From positions 1,488,001-1,552,000 of the forward strand of contig NZ_CP104900.1 of the NCBI RefSeq assembly GCF_025449215.1: 64,000 nt of DNA. The letters run 5' to 3'. The position numbers were made by a program, and so were the translations under genes. Positions within the stretch are counted from its first letter, which is position 1. Every line of letters starts with the position of its first letter. The DNA is from Shewanella seohaensis. Its GTDB lineage: Bacteria > Pseudomonadota > Gammaproteobacteria > Enterobacterales > Shewanellaceae. This document shows positions 51,389-60,133 of the stretch, piece after piece. The notes beneath the pieces are model-generated. The model saw only the letters and a program-made list of their open reading frames with translations, was not told the origin of the DNA and did not search any database.

Positions 51389-51682
51389 CTACTTTTGTGT
51401 GGCGCGGTAGTGGTCGAAGTTTTCGATATAGTCTTCGAGATTGGCGTCAATCATCTCTTTGTAGCGTTCGATATAGTAATCCATCATTTCCTGTTTTTTG
51501 GCCTGCATTTGTTCTTTGGATTCAAAGCTGGTGGAGCCAAACCAAGCGTTGTAGCGGGCGACGGCCCACATAAAGGAAGCGCTGACCTCACCGGTTTGGA
51601 TCTCGGTGTTTTGGTTTTGCTGGTTCGCGAGCTTAATCATCTCGGTGGCACGTTCGTAAAAGGCTTGTTGGTTATCAGACAT
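51389..51682 (-). CDS. DUF3144 family protein
   Basis: 97 residues, soluble and acidic-helical. The pattern FYERATEMIKLANQQN, EVSASFMWAVARYNAWFGS and a C-terminal YKEMIDANLEDYIENFD matches DUF3144, a proteobacterial family of unknown function. The ATG at 51682 has AGGAA eight bases upstream and is preferred over a TTG two codons earlier. Confidence 0.8.
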   Translation of the reverse strand: MSDNQQAFYERATEMIKLANQQNQNTEIQTGEVSASFMWAVARYNAWFGSTSFESKEQMQAKKQEMMDYYIERYKEMIDANLEDYIENFDHYRATQK

Positions 51683-51938
51683 CAGCAATTCCTATTGTTG
51701 GGCAAAGTAAAGAGGGCGTTGAGTGCATCGCCCTTTAGGCTGTTATTAATAACCCTAAGGTATTTTGTGGTTGAGGGACAGTCGTGCGCTTCACAGAATC
51801 CGTTGATATCACACCAAAAGGTGGCGCCGAAATGAAATATGGGATAGGCGTAACATTTTTCACAGCTTTAGCGAGCGTCTTTGCCGCAGATGCTTGTTGT
51901 TACGCCAGTCAGCTTGATATGACCATTTAGCGCGCGCT

Positions 51939-52343
51939 CTAGTTAGCGGCAAAGCTCCACATCGCTTGGATAAGGCCATTAGCGACTTCAAAGACCACCA
52001 TGACTTCAAAGGGCTCCTCGCGGATGCCGCTGATCCGTTCGTGATCGACCACCTTATTGCCGACCACCATACGATTGAGGATCTCGGCGTGCAGATGCGG
52101 CAAGTTAAAGCGTTCATTCTGATAGAAATCACTAAAGGCGGCCTTGCCTCGGATCACGGGCTCAGTGGCGGGTGGGCGGTAAATACAAACATCGTCGCTA
52201 AAGAGCGCGACAAAGCTTGCAAGATCGTGTTGGTTATAGGCGACTAATTGGGCTTGCACTAAGGCTTCGGCAGTTTGTTCTGCTATCTGGGACATTTGCT
52301 GGCTCAAGCTATCTTCCTTCAAAATAGGGGCTAAATCTGACAA
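51939..52343 (-). CDS. SnoaL-like / NTF2-fold protein
   Basis: About 120-134 residues in the NTF2-like cone fold: LVQAQLVAYNQHDLASFVALFSDDVCIYRPP, RGKAAFSDFY, VDHERI and VMVVFEVANGLIQAMW follow the SnoaL_2 pattern. The start is uncertain: TTG 52343 gives the longest frame, TTG 52307 has AAGGAAG before it, and ATG 52295 is the first ATG. Its substrate is unknown. Confidence 0.75.
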   Translation of the reverse strand: MSDLAPILKEDSLSQQMSQIAEQTAEALVQAQLVAYNQHDLASFVALFSDDVCIYRPPATEPVIRGKAAFSDFYQNERFNLPHLHAEILNRMVVGNKVVDHERISGIREEPFEVMVVFEVANGLIQAMWSFAAN

Positions 52344-52454
52344 GAGACGCTAGCCCGTTAAGGTTTACGAGAAAGGGCTTTCAAACGCAAAATGTCGTTA
52401 TCTCAGCCTGCTTTCCCGCCATCGCGATTAATGATGAATTTATATTAAATTTTA

Positions 52455-53501
52455 TTATTCCAATGACTTAAGCTGCGTTTGTCCCCAATGTGTGGCAAAG
52501 GGCATGGCTTCTTGTGGGGTTAAGGTAAACTCCAGCTCACAACCATCGCCACGGGGCATTTCCCAAAACTTAACCCCATTCGTCTCGAGGGTGAGCTGAA
52601 AATACCCAGAGCCGTCGGCTCTTGGGCATTCGGTATCTGGAACCGCATTAGCAAACAACCTTTCTTTAAGTGCAGGAGGGAGCTGATAACTCATGCTTTC
52701 TGGCAAGGTTTGCGAGGGTTTATCGGCAATAAACCACTGCCACGGATGGAAAGGTTTACCATCGGCGAGGGAGAAGCTAACAAACTCTTGGCTGATCCCA
52801 TTGGCGCCAAAACCTGCCGCCCAGCGATATAAGCGCACGCTGAGCCAATGCTGATTAAGGAAAATCGGTTCTGCATAGGTTTCATCTGCCACAAAATGGC
52901 CCATTTGCGACAACATTCTGCGGCGAGTATCAAAGGTCTGTGCCAGCTGCGCATCATCGGTGAGCTTTTTCTCAAGCCACTGATTAATGGCGGGAATGCC
53001 TTTTTGTGGGCCGTTAAACTCGATACCGACTTCGGTGCCATAGGTCAATGGACGGTATTCAATGGTTTGAAAAGCTTGCCATTTTCCGCGGCTCAGTGAA
53101 GGTTTGGTTTCAAGCGGCAGATTGTAGGCATCGGCGCTGCAGTCATCTTGGTTATCCGGGCTGAGTTGGCGTTCAAGCTTTATGGGTAAGGATTTGCCTG
53201 AATTATCTTTAAACCAATGGCCGCTGAGTTGCTGCGCCGTAGCGCTATCGAACTGCCAGTTTCCAGTATTGTTTTCTTCTTTCCAAATACCGTTTTGCAG
53301 CTCGAGCTGTATTGGGGTTAGGTAGCGTTGATAGTAGTAACTGCCACTGCCGTATTGGTTAAAGCAGACCCTTACACTGCTTTTACCCAGCGTGCCTTGC
53401 CAGATTCCTGAGAGTTCATCGGCGGCAAAAGTGCTTAAAGGCAGTGTAGTGGCAAGTAATAGGCTTGAGGACAACAGCTTAAGTAACTTCCGTGTATTCA
53501 T
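52455..53501 (-). CDS. Exported protein, unknown function
   Basis: 348 residues with a signal peptide (MNTRKLLKLLSSSLLLATTLPL, cleavage after TFAA). The first half is a beta-rich ELSGIWQGTLGKSSVRVCF module. The second half (AAGFGANGISQEFVSFSLADGKPFHPWQWF) weakly resembles the DUF3298/RsiV-type domain. It is probably periplasmic. Confidence 0.7.
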   Translation of the reverse strand: MNTRKLLKLLSSSLLLATTLPLSTFAADELSGIWQGTLGKSSVRVCFNQYGSGSYYYQRYLTPIQLELQNGIWKEENNTGNWQFDSATAQQLSGHWFKDNSGKSLPIKLERQLSPDNQDDCSADAYNLPLETKPSLSRGKWQAFQTIEYRPLTYGTEVGIEFNGPQKGIPAINQWLEKKLTDDAQLAQTFDTRRRMLSQMGHFVADETYAEPIFLNQHWLSVRLYRWAAGFGANGISQEFVSFSLADGKPFHPWQWFIADKPSQTLPESMSYQLPPALKERLFANAVPDTECPRADGSGYFQLTLETNGVKFWEMPRGDGCELEFTLTPQEAMPFATHWGQTQLKSLE

Positions 53502-53548
53502 GTTTTTTCTCTTAAAAGATAATCGCTTATGACGTTATTTGCTGGTTA

Positions 53549-53572
53549 TAAAAAAGTCGCCCTAAGGCGACT
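53549..53572 (-). terminator. Rho-independent terminator of pyrC
   Basis: On the minus strand AGTCGCC-TTAG-GGCGACT is followed by six T. It is about 65 bases after the pyrC stop. Confidence 0.88.
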
Positions 53573-53589
53573 CTTAACGGTTTAGATCT

Positions 53590-53622
53590 CGATAAACGGC
53601 AGATTTAGATAGCCGTTTATCG
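53590..53622. other. Perfect dyad immediately downstream of pyrC
   Basis: CGATAAACGGC (53590-53600) and GCCGTTTATCG (53612-53622) form an 11-bp stem with an 11-base loop, 15 bases after the pyrC stop and just before the terminator hairpin. No T-run follows. It may protect the mRNA 3' end. Confidence 0.5.
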
Positions 53623-53637
53623 CGTCAAAAGGCCCGT

Positions 53638-54681
53638 TTATTCGACCTGCCAATCGATTTGTTCGCCAGCGCGAATTGGCACAACGTTGTTGTCGCCAAG
53701 TGGGTAACTGACGGGCACATCCCAAGATTTTTTCACTAGGGTGATGGTATCGCTGTTGCGGGGCAGATTGTAAAAATCTGGGCCGTTGAAGCTGGCAAAG
53801 GCTTCTAATTTGTCCAGAGCATTCACTGACTCGAACGCCTCGGCATAAAGCTCAATGGCGGCATGAGCCGTGTAGGAACCCGCACAGCCACAGGCGGCTT
53901 CTTTACGATCTTTGGCGTGTGGCGCCGAATCGGTGCCCAGGAAGAACTTCTTATTGCCGCTGGCCGCGGCGCCTAACAGTGCCTGCTGGTGGGTGTTGCG
54001 CTTGAGAATAGGCAGACAGTAGAAGTGAGGACGAATACCGCCGGCCAACATATGGTTGCGGTTATAAAGCAGGTGGTGAGCCGTGATAGTCGCGGCCACA
54101 TTGTCAGACGCTTGAGTCACGAAATCGACCGCATCCTTAGTGGTGATATGCTCGAGAACGATTTTGAGCTTAGGGAAATCGGCCACGATCTTGCTGAGGA
54201 TATTCTCAATAAACACGCGCTCGCGGTCGAAAATATCAATCGATGAATCAGTCACTTCACCATGCACTAGGAACAACATGCCCACTTCCTGCATCGCTTC
54301 GAGGGCGGGGTAGATGTTCTTCAAATCGGTCACGCCAGAATCCGAGTTGGTGGTCGCGCCAGCTGGGTAGAGTTTAGCGGCAACGATTTTGCCCGAGGCT
54401 TTGGCTTTACGGATTTCTTCTGGGCTGGTTTTGTCGGTGAGATACAACACCATTAAGGGTTCAAATTGCGAGCCCGCTGGCACTTGCGCCTTGATACGTT
54501 CGTAATAAGCCAAGGCGGTTTCGGTATCGATAGCGGGAGGAACTAGGTTAGGCATCACGATAGCGCGGCCCATATAGCGGCTGATATCGCGAACCGTGTC
54601 TTTTAATTGTGCGCCGTCTCTTAGGTGAATGTGCCAGTCGTCAGGACGAGTAATAGTGAGTGTTGTCATAGGGCGATTCAT
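53638..54681 (-). CDS. pyrC: Dihydroorotase
   Basis: It closes carbamoyl-aspartate to dihydroorotate in pyrimidine synthesis. Class II, 347 residues. Metal ligands are visible: DWHIHLRDG, the carboxylated Lys in [13 protein letters not shown], His in LVHGEVTD and LEHITTKDA, and Asp in [16 protein letters not shown]. An internal ATG four codons on (54669) is an equally good start. Confidence 0.96.
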   Translation of the reverse strand: MNRPMTTLTITRPDDWHIHLRDGAQLKDTVRDISRYMGRAIVMPNLVPPAIDTETALAYYERIKAQVPAGSQFEPLMVLYLTDKTSPEEIRKAKASGKIVAAKLYPAGATTNSDSGVTDLKNIYPALEAMQEVGMLFLVHGEVTDSSIDIFDRERVFIENILSKIVADFPKLKIVLEHITTKDAVDFVTQASDNVAATITAHHLLYNRNHMLAGGIRPHFYCLPILKRNTHQQALLGAAASGNKKFFLGTDSAPHAKDRKEAACGCAGSYTAHAAIELYAEAFESVNALDKLEAFASFNGPDFYNLPRNSDTITLVKKSWDVPVSYPLGDNNVVPIRAGEQIDWQVE

Positions 54682-54833
54682 CTTGTTGAATGTTTCTGCT
54701 GCGAGGGTGGCAGGATCTTATGTGGCAAGGATTTAGCTGTAAAGGGAAACTCAGCCATTTCACCAATAAAAGTGTTAACGCATGTTGAGTGCCTGCACTC
54801 CGTCTTACTCCTATGTTCACAAACCGCTTTTCA

Positions 54834-54899
54834 GCGGACACTTTCGCGAAAACCTGCGGACACTTTCTAATAAAGCCCTAGGTGTCCGCGGACACTTTT
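54834..54899. promoter_or_regulatory. Three phased activator-type sites upstream of the export operon
   Basis: GCGGACACTTT occurs at 54834, 54856 and 54888, with steps of 22 and 32 bases, about two and three helical turns. The third is part of the 14-bp palindrome GTGTCCGCGGACAC (54882-54895). They lie 50-115 bases upstream of a sigma-54 promoter, which is where an NtrC-type regulator binds; the operon encodes one downstream. A single inverted half-site AGTGTCCG is at 54986. Confidence 0.7.
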
Positions 54900-54946
54900 A
54901 TCTTAAATATTACTTAACTTCATGAAAATAAATGCTTTAACGAGAT

Positions 54947-54962
54947 TGGCATAGGCGTTGCT
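54947..54962 (+). promoter_or_regulatory. Sigma-54 (-24/-12) promoter of the export operon
   Basis: TGGCATAGGCGTTGCT matches the TGGCAY-N5-TTGCW consensus, with the required ten bases between the invariant GG and GC. It ends 78 bases before the HlyD-family start codon. Confidence 0.75.
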
Positions 54963-55039
54963 ATTACTGGATATCGATTTTTAATAGTGTCCGTAGCGAT
55001 GGGCCTATCCAGCCCTCCGACAGGGAAGCGAGAAACGCC

Positions 55040-56302
55040 ATGATTAAAGATACCAGCGGCCAAGATAAAGTCCTTGTGCCATCGACCGCCAAACGCCTCA
55101 AGTTGCCTCTGATGATTGGCGGCTGCACCTTACTGGTTAGCGCCTTAGTGTGGGCCAGTTTTGGTAGCGATAAAGTCAGCCAGTCCATCAGCCGCAGCGA
55201 GCTCACTACCGCAACTTTGTACGTTGGCACGCTCACTCGAGATGTGGCCACCACGGGTAAAATTGTTGCTGCCAATGCGCCAATCCTCTACAGCACCGAA
55301 GAAGGCACAGTGACGCTACTGAGCAACCCTGGGGATAGCGTCAGCAAAGGTGATGTAGTCGCAAAGCTGGATAGTCCAAGATTAACCAATCAATTAGAAC
55401 AGGCGAAATCGCTATTGGCGGGATTAGAGAGCGCCCTTGAGCGTGCCAAGCTAGATGCCAGACGTAACCAATTACAAGTCAATCAAACTTTAGACATGGC
55501 CTCAGTCGATTTGGAAGCGGCCGATCGGGAGAGCCGTCGCGGGGATTTATTGATCCAATCTAAACTGATCAGCCAAATCGACTATGAGAAGGGCAAGGAC
55601 GATCTGCACAAGGCAAAACTCAAGTTTAAGCATGCGGAGCAGGAAGTGGCCTTAACCAAGGAAACCTTAACCTTTGAGGTGAAAAACAAGGCCTTGGAAA
55701 TGGAGCGTCAGAGTCTGGCGGTAAAAGAGCTTGAGCGTCAGGTCGACGCCTTAAATATCAAGGCGCCGGTGAGCGGCATTATTGGTAACTGGTTGACCGA
55801 GCAAAAAACGCGTCTGAGCGCCAATCAGCCCATCCTGACTGTGGTCGATTTAAGTGCCTATGAGGCCGAGTTGGCGGTGCCTGAATCCTACGCCGACGAG
55901 TTAGGGCTCGGAATGGAGGTCGAACTGAGCTTCGGTGAAGTCAAACTCATGGGCAAGTTATCGTCGATTTCCCCCGAAGTGCGTAACCGTGAAGTGACCG
56001 CCAGAGTGCAGTTTGTCCAGAGCGAAAGCTTGAAGCTGCGCCAAAACCAACGGATCTCCGCCCGAGTCTTACTCGAACACAGGGCGAATGTGTTGATGGT
56101 TAAACGCGGTACCTTTATGACCAGCGGTGGCGGCGATGAGGTGTATCAAGTCGAAGGCGATATTGCTACCCGCCGCGAGATTAAGCTTGGCAGCACCAGC
56201 ATGAGTCAGGTGGAAGTGATCGAAGGCGGTAAAGCGGGTGACGAATGGGTGATCTCCAGTGTTGAGCCCTTCAACCATGCCGAACAGGTCAAAATGCATT
56301 GA
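55040..56302 (+). CDS. HlyD/MacA-type periplasmic adaptor protein
   Basis: 420 residues. One N-terminal anchor helix (about 24-44), then a lipoyl half-motif (TGKIVAANAPILYSTEEGTV), a long alpha-hairpin coiled coil (about 115-235), the second lipoyl half (NIKAPVSGIIGNWL) and beta-barrel domains. It would link an inner-membrane ABC transporter to an outer-membrane channel, as MacA does. It is the first gene behind the sigma-54 promoter. Its stop overlaps the next start (TGATG). No TolC homologue is in the window. Confidence 0.9.
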   Translation: MIKDTSGQDKVLVPSTAKRLKLPLMIGGCTLLVSALVWASFGSDKVSQSISRSELTTATLYVGTLTRDVATTGKIVAANAPILYSTEEGTVTLLSNPGDSVSKGDVVAKLDSPRLTNQLEQAKSLLAGLESALERAKLDARRNQLQVNQTLDMASVDLEAADRESRRGDLLIQSKLISQIDYEKGKDDLHKAKLKFKHAEQEVALTKETLTFEVKNKALEMERQSLAVKELERQVDALNIKAPVSGIIGNWLTEQKTRLSANQPILTVVDLSAYEAELAVPESYADELGLGMEVELSFGEVKLMGKLSSISPEVRNREVTARVQFVQSESLKLRQNQRISARVLLEHRANVLMVKRGTFMTSGGGDEVYQVEGDIATRREIKLGSTSMSQVEVIEGGKAGDEWVISSVEPFNHAEQVKMH

Positions 56303-56673
56303 TGACCGATAGTCAAAAATTACTTATTAATCAAATTGATGTAATTAACGCCGCTCTGGCTAAAAAGTCTGCGGCTAAGGTGTACAAGGAGTTCATTATG
56401 CGTACTAAAAACGTCGATCTTGGTCTGCTGATGTCATCCAAATTGTTTGGTGTTCTGGCCTTGGCCCTACTGGTCGTGGCGGTTGAGCTGGGCATAGGTG
56501 AGGCCAATAGCTGGTTTTTCCTCGGTTTAAATATTTTGGAATGGACGAATCCCTTAGAAGAGGCGCGCCAAGTGGGTGATGTCTCGATGGAAAGTGTGAG
56601 CTTTATATTCGCTTGTCTCAATGGGTTGTTCGATGCCTTGAGTGGGTTGGTGATGGGCCGTTTTGCGGGGTAA
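56302..56673 (+). CDS. Small membrane protein in the export operon, unknown function
   Basis: 123 residues with two hydrophobic segments (KLFGVLALALLVVAVELGIG and a C-terminal FIFACLNGLFDALSGLVMG). ATG 56302 shares its A with the adaptor's stop codon, so it is translationally coupled. No family is recognised. Its fixed place between adaptor and ATPase suggests an accessory subunit, a regulator or a cargo-related protein. Confidence 0.6.
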   Translation: MTDSQKLLINQIDVINAALAKKSAAKVYKEFIMRTKNVDLGLLMSSKLFGVLALALLVVAVELGIGEANSWFFLGLNILEWTNPLEEARQVGDVSMESVSFIFACLNGLFDALSGLVMGRFAG

Positions 56674-56773
56674 TGGTTTTGTGTTAGCCGTTACCGCTTA
56701 AAGATAAAGAAAATACTGGCGCGTTTTATAAGCCGTTTGCGCGCAAAGATAAAAATTAATCAAGGAAATTAAA

Positions 56774-57514
56774 ATGTTATCAATGAAGAATATCAGCAAG
56801 GTTTTTAAAACGGACTTAGTGGAAACCCACGCGCTGCGGGATTTCAACCTTGAGGTGAATGAAGGCGAGTTTGTGGCTGTAACTGGCCCTTCGGGATCAG
56901 GCAAAACCACCTTCTTAAATATCGCAGGCTTGCTCGAAGGCTTCACCCATGGGGATTATTTTTTAGATGGGATTAATGTCTCTAACCTTAGTGATAACAA
57001 GAGTGCCGCCGTACGCAACGAGAAGATTGGCTTTATCTTCCAAGGCTTTAACTTGATCCCCGATCTTAACCTCGCGGAAAACATTGAAGTGCCGCTGCGC
57101 TACCGTGGTTTCAGTGCCAAGGAGCGTAAACGCCGTGTGGAGCAAGCGTTAGAGCAAGTGGGCTTAGGTGCGCGGATGAAGCATTTACCGACCCAATTAT
57201 CCGGTGGTCAGCAGCAAAGGGTGGCGATTGCCCGCGCTTTAGCAGGGGAGCCGCGTTTTCTGCTTGCCGACGAACCTACGGGTAACCTCGACAGCTTAAT
57301 GGCCCGCCAAGTGATGGAATTATTAGAGAATATTAACCAATCTGGCACCACGATCATCATGGTGACCCACGATCCTGAACTGGCCCGCCGTGCCCAGCGC
57401 AATATTCAAATAGTCGATGGTCAAGTCTGCGACTTTACCATGTATCAACCCGATGCGGCCCGCAGTGCAAGCCACGGCAGTGTCGATAAACTGGTTGCTA
57501 ACGCCCAAGGCTAG
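56774..57514 (+). CDS. ABC transporter ATPase, MacB/LolD type
   Basis: 246 residues. Walker A GPSGSGKTT, signature LSGGQQQRVAIARAL, Walker B FLLADEPTGNLDS and H-loop VTHDPELARR. The LolD/MacB subfamily feature PTGNLD is clear. AAGGAAATTAAA precedes the ATG. It drives the two FtsX-like permeases that follow. It is separate from the permease, unlike E. coli MacB. Confidence 0.93.
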   Translation: MLSMKNISKVFKTDLVETHALRDFNLEVNEGEFVAVTGPSGSGKTTFLNIAGLLEGFTHGDYFLDGINVSNLSDNKSAAVRNEKIGFIFQGFNLIPDLNLAENIEVPLRYRGFSAKERKRRVEQALEQVGLGARMKHLPTQLSGGQQQRVAIARALAGEPRFLLADEPTGNLDSLMARQVMELLENINQSGTTIIMVTHDPELARRAQRNIQIVDGQVCDFTMYQPDAARSASHGSVDKLVANAQG

Positions 57515-57522
57515 GAGCGGTT

Positions 57523-58826
57523 ATGTTCTTCTATTATTTAGATTTAGCTTGGCGTAGCATCAAAAAAACGCCCATGTTGTCGGCATTGATGATCATGGCG
57601 ATTTCCATCGGCATCGGTATCACCATCACTACACTCAATATCTACAAAATGATGTCGATTAACCCAGCGGGGAGAAGTCGGGCCAATTGTTTGCGGTGCA
57701 GCTGTGGAGCCAAGGGCCTGATGCCTGGGATCGCTTCGATCAACAGATCACCTATCAAGACGGGATGAACTTACTCAAGAGTGATATTCCGAGCCTGCAA
57801 ACCACCATGTTTCGCACGGGCGGCGCGGTGCAAACCGAAGATCCGGCTTTTTTACCCGTGCTGCAATCTCGGGTTAGGGTAACCAATAACGACTTTTTCC
57901 CACTGTTTGGCCTCGAGTTTCAATACGGTCAGGCATGGGATGACAGTGTCGATAAAGATGCTCGCTACGAAGTGGTGTTGACCGATGAGCTAAATAAGAC
58001 CCTATTTGCGGGCCAAAATAGTGTCGGCAAGACGATTTATTTCAATGCTAAACCGTACCAAGTGGTTGGGGTGCTTAAGCCTTGGGAGCCGAGTCCAAAC
58101 TATTACGACCTTAACAACGGTGCCTTTGGCAATGTGGATACCTTGTTTGTGCCCTACAGTTTGGCACCGATTGAGGAGTACGCCAGTTGGGGTAATACCA
58201 ACGGCTGGAACTATGAAAGCATCAACAACTATGCACAGCGTTTAACCTCGGAAAAGCATTGGACGCAATATTGGGTGCAACTGGATACGCCTGAGCAAGT
58301 GGCTGAGTACCGTCAGTGGGTACGCCAATATATTGAACAACAAAAGAAATTAGGCCGCTTTAGCTCACCTAAGGCTGATGTGCAGTTGTCCGATGTTGAC
58401 CAATGGTTAGCCATCAATAAAGTGGTGCCTGAGGATAACAAGGTGCTGGTGGGCCTGAGCGCACTCTTCTTAATTGTTTGTTTAGTCAATATGTTAGGTC
58501 TATTGCTGTCTAAGTTTTTACGCCGTGCTCCCGAGATCGGCGTGCGCCGAGCCATCGGCGCCAGCCAAGGGCAGATCTTTGCCCAACATATGGTGGAAGT
58601 GTCCTTGATGGGATTATTCGGCGGTTTACTCGGCTTAGCTTGGGCCTGGGGCTCACTGATGCTGCTGACGAAGAAGTTTCAGTTGGAGGCATCTTTAACT
58701 CACCTCGATACCAGCATGTGGTTGATAGCCCCTTTGATCGCGATTTTGGCGGCTGTGGTGGCTGGCATCTACCCCGCGTGGCGTGTGTGTACGACTAACC
58801 CTAGTGTTTATCTTAAGAGCCAATAA
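57523..58826 (+). CDS. FtsX-like ABC permease 1, one frameshift
   Basis: MacB-type permease: an N-terminal helix (MLSALMIMAISIGIGITI), a large periplasmic MacB core domain and three C-terminal helices with RRAPEIGVRRAIGASQGQIF before the second. The frame breaks at GGGG 57669-57672. A fifth G gives NPAGEKSGQLFAVQLW and one 434-residue protein. It follows the ATPase by eight bases. Confidence 0.9.
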
Positions 58827-58837
58827 TCGGGGGCAAT

Positions 58838-60037
58838 ATGTTACATATCAAACCTATTCTCAGCAGTTTATTACGCAGTAAAAGTGGCCCTTTGTTGCTG
58901 TTATTACAGATCATTTTATCTGTGGCTATCGTCGCTAATGCCAGCTTTATCATCGCCGAGCGCCTGAATTTAATGGCGCGGGATTCGGGGGTTGTTGAAA
59001 GCGAAGTCTTCGATTTCAGTATTTATCATTTTGATAAATCAACGGATTTAGTCGCGCAGGATAAACGAGATTTAGAGATCATCCGTGCGATCCCGGGCGT
59101 TATCGATGTGGCGCCCACCTCTATGGCTCCCCTGAGCGGTGGCGGTTGGTCGAGTAACTTTACGCTGGGGCCTGAGGAGCGCGCTAAATCTACGCCCAAT
59201 ACGGGCATGTATATGAGTGATGAGCATTTCATCAACTCCCTAGGACTGAAGTTAGTCGAAGGACGTAACTTCTATCCCCAGGAGATCACCACAGAGTTGC
59301 TGGAAGATGGTGGCAAGATGATCGTCACTAAAGCCTTTGCCGATAAGGTGTGGCCAAATGAGACTGCGCTCGGCAAGAGCGTATATATGGGCACGCAGCA
59401 CTTTGTGGTGATAGGGGTGTTGGAGCGCTTACAAACGGCGTGGGTGGATAACAAAAACCTAGAGTTTAGCTCAGTGTTGTCGGTGAATTATCCCGCTGAC
59501 TATAAACGCTATTTAGTGAGAGCTAAGTCGAGCGATATGGCCCGCCTCAAGGAAGTCATTCCCGAGCTGTTGCATAAGGAATATCCGAGCCGCGTGGTCG
59601 AAGGTTTTACGACCATGGGAGAGCGCCGTATCGAGGCGTACCGTGACCATGAGTTAATGGCAACCGTACTGACCATGATGGTGGTGTTACTGCTGCTGAT
59701 CACATCCCTTGGGGTGACAGGCATGGTGATGTTTAATATCCAGCGCCGCACTAAGCAAATCGGCACTCGCCGCGCGTTAGGGGCGAAAAAACGGGATATT
59801 ATCAGCTACTTCCTCGTAGAGAACTATCTGCTCTGCTTGCTCGGCGGTGGCATTGGTGTGCTGTTAGCGATTCAGCTCGGCCAGCAATTGATGAGTCTCT
59901 ATAGCCTGCCGATGTTGGAGATAGTCTATCCATTGCTGACTGTGGCGGGGCTGTTTGCGGTAACTACCCTTGCGGTGTACTTGCCAGCTCGCAAGGCCGC
60001 TAAGATTTCTCCTGCGACAGCCACCCGCAGTGTTTAA
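58838..60037 (+). CDS. FtsX-like ABC permease 2
   Basis: 399 residues with the same layout as permease 1: an N-terminal helix, a MacB-like periplasmic core (about 50-260) and three C-terminal helices with RRTKQIGTRRALGAKKRDIISYF. It forms a presumed heterodimer with permease 1. It is the last gene before a strong terminator, so the transport operon ends here. Confidence 0.92.
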   Translation: MLHIKPILSSLLRSKSGPLLLLLQIILSVAIVANASFIIAERLNLMARDSGVVESEVFDFSIYHFDKSTDLVAQDKRDLEIIRAIPGVIDVAPTSMAPLSGGGWSSNFTLGPEERAKSTPNTGMYMSDEHFINSLGLKLVEGRNFYPQEITTELLEDGGKMIVTKAFADKVWPNETALGKSVYMGTQHFVVIGVLERLQTAWVDNKNLEFSSVLSVNYPADYKRYLVRAKSSDMARLKEVIPELLHKEYPSRVVEGFTTMGERRIEAYRDHELMATVLTMMVVLLLLITSLGVTGMVMFNIQRRTKQIGTRRALGAKKRDIISYFLVENYLLCLLGGGIGVLLAIQLGQQLMSLYSLPMLEIVYPLLTVAGLFAVTTLAVYLPARKAAKISPATATRSV

Positions 60038-60055
60038 ATAGGATGAAGGGCATTA

Positions 60056-60089
60056 AGTGCAATAACATTAGGATGTTATTGCACTTTTT
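60056..60089 (+). terminator. Rho-independent terminator of the export operon
   Basis: AGTGCAATAACAT-TAGG-ATGTTATTGCACT followed by a T-run: a perfect 13-bp stem 19 bases after the permease 2 stop. Confidence 0.92.
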
Positions 60090-60133
60090 GTTACTTTAAG
60101 GTTAATAGTTTTACTCTGGACGCACATGCTCAC

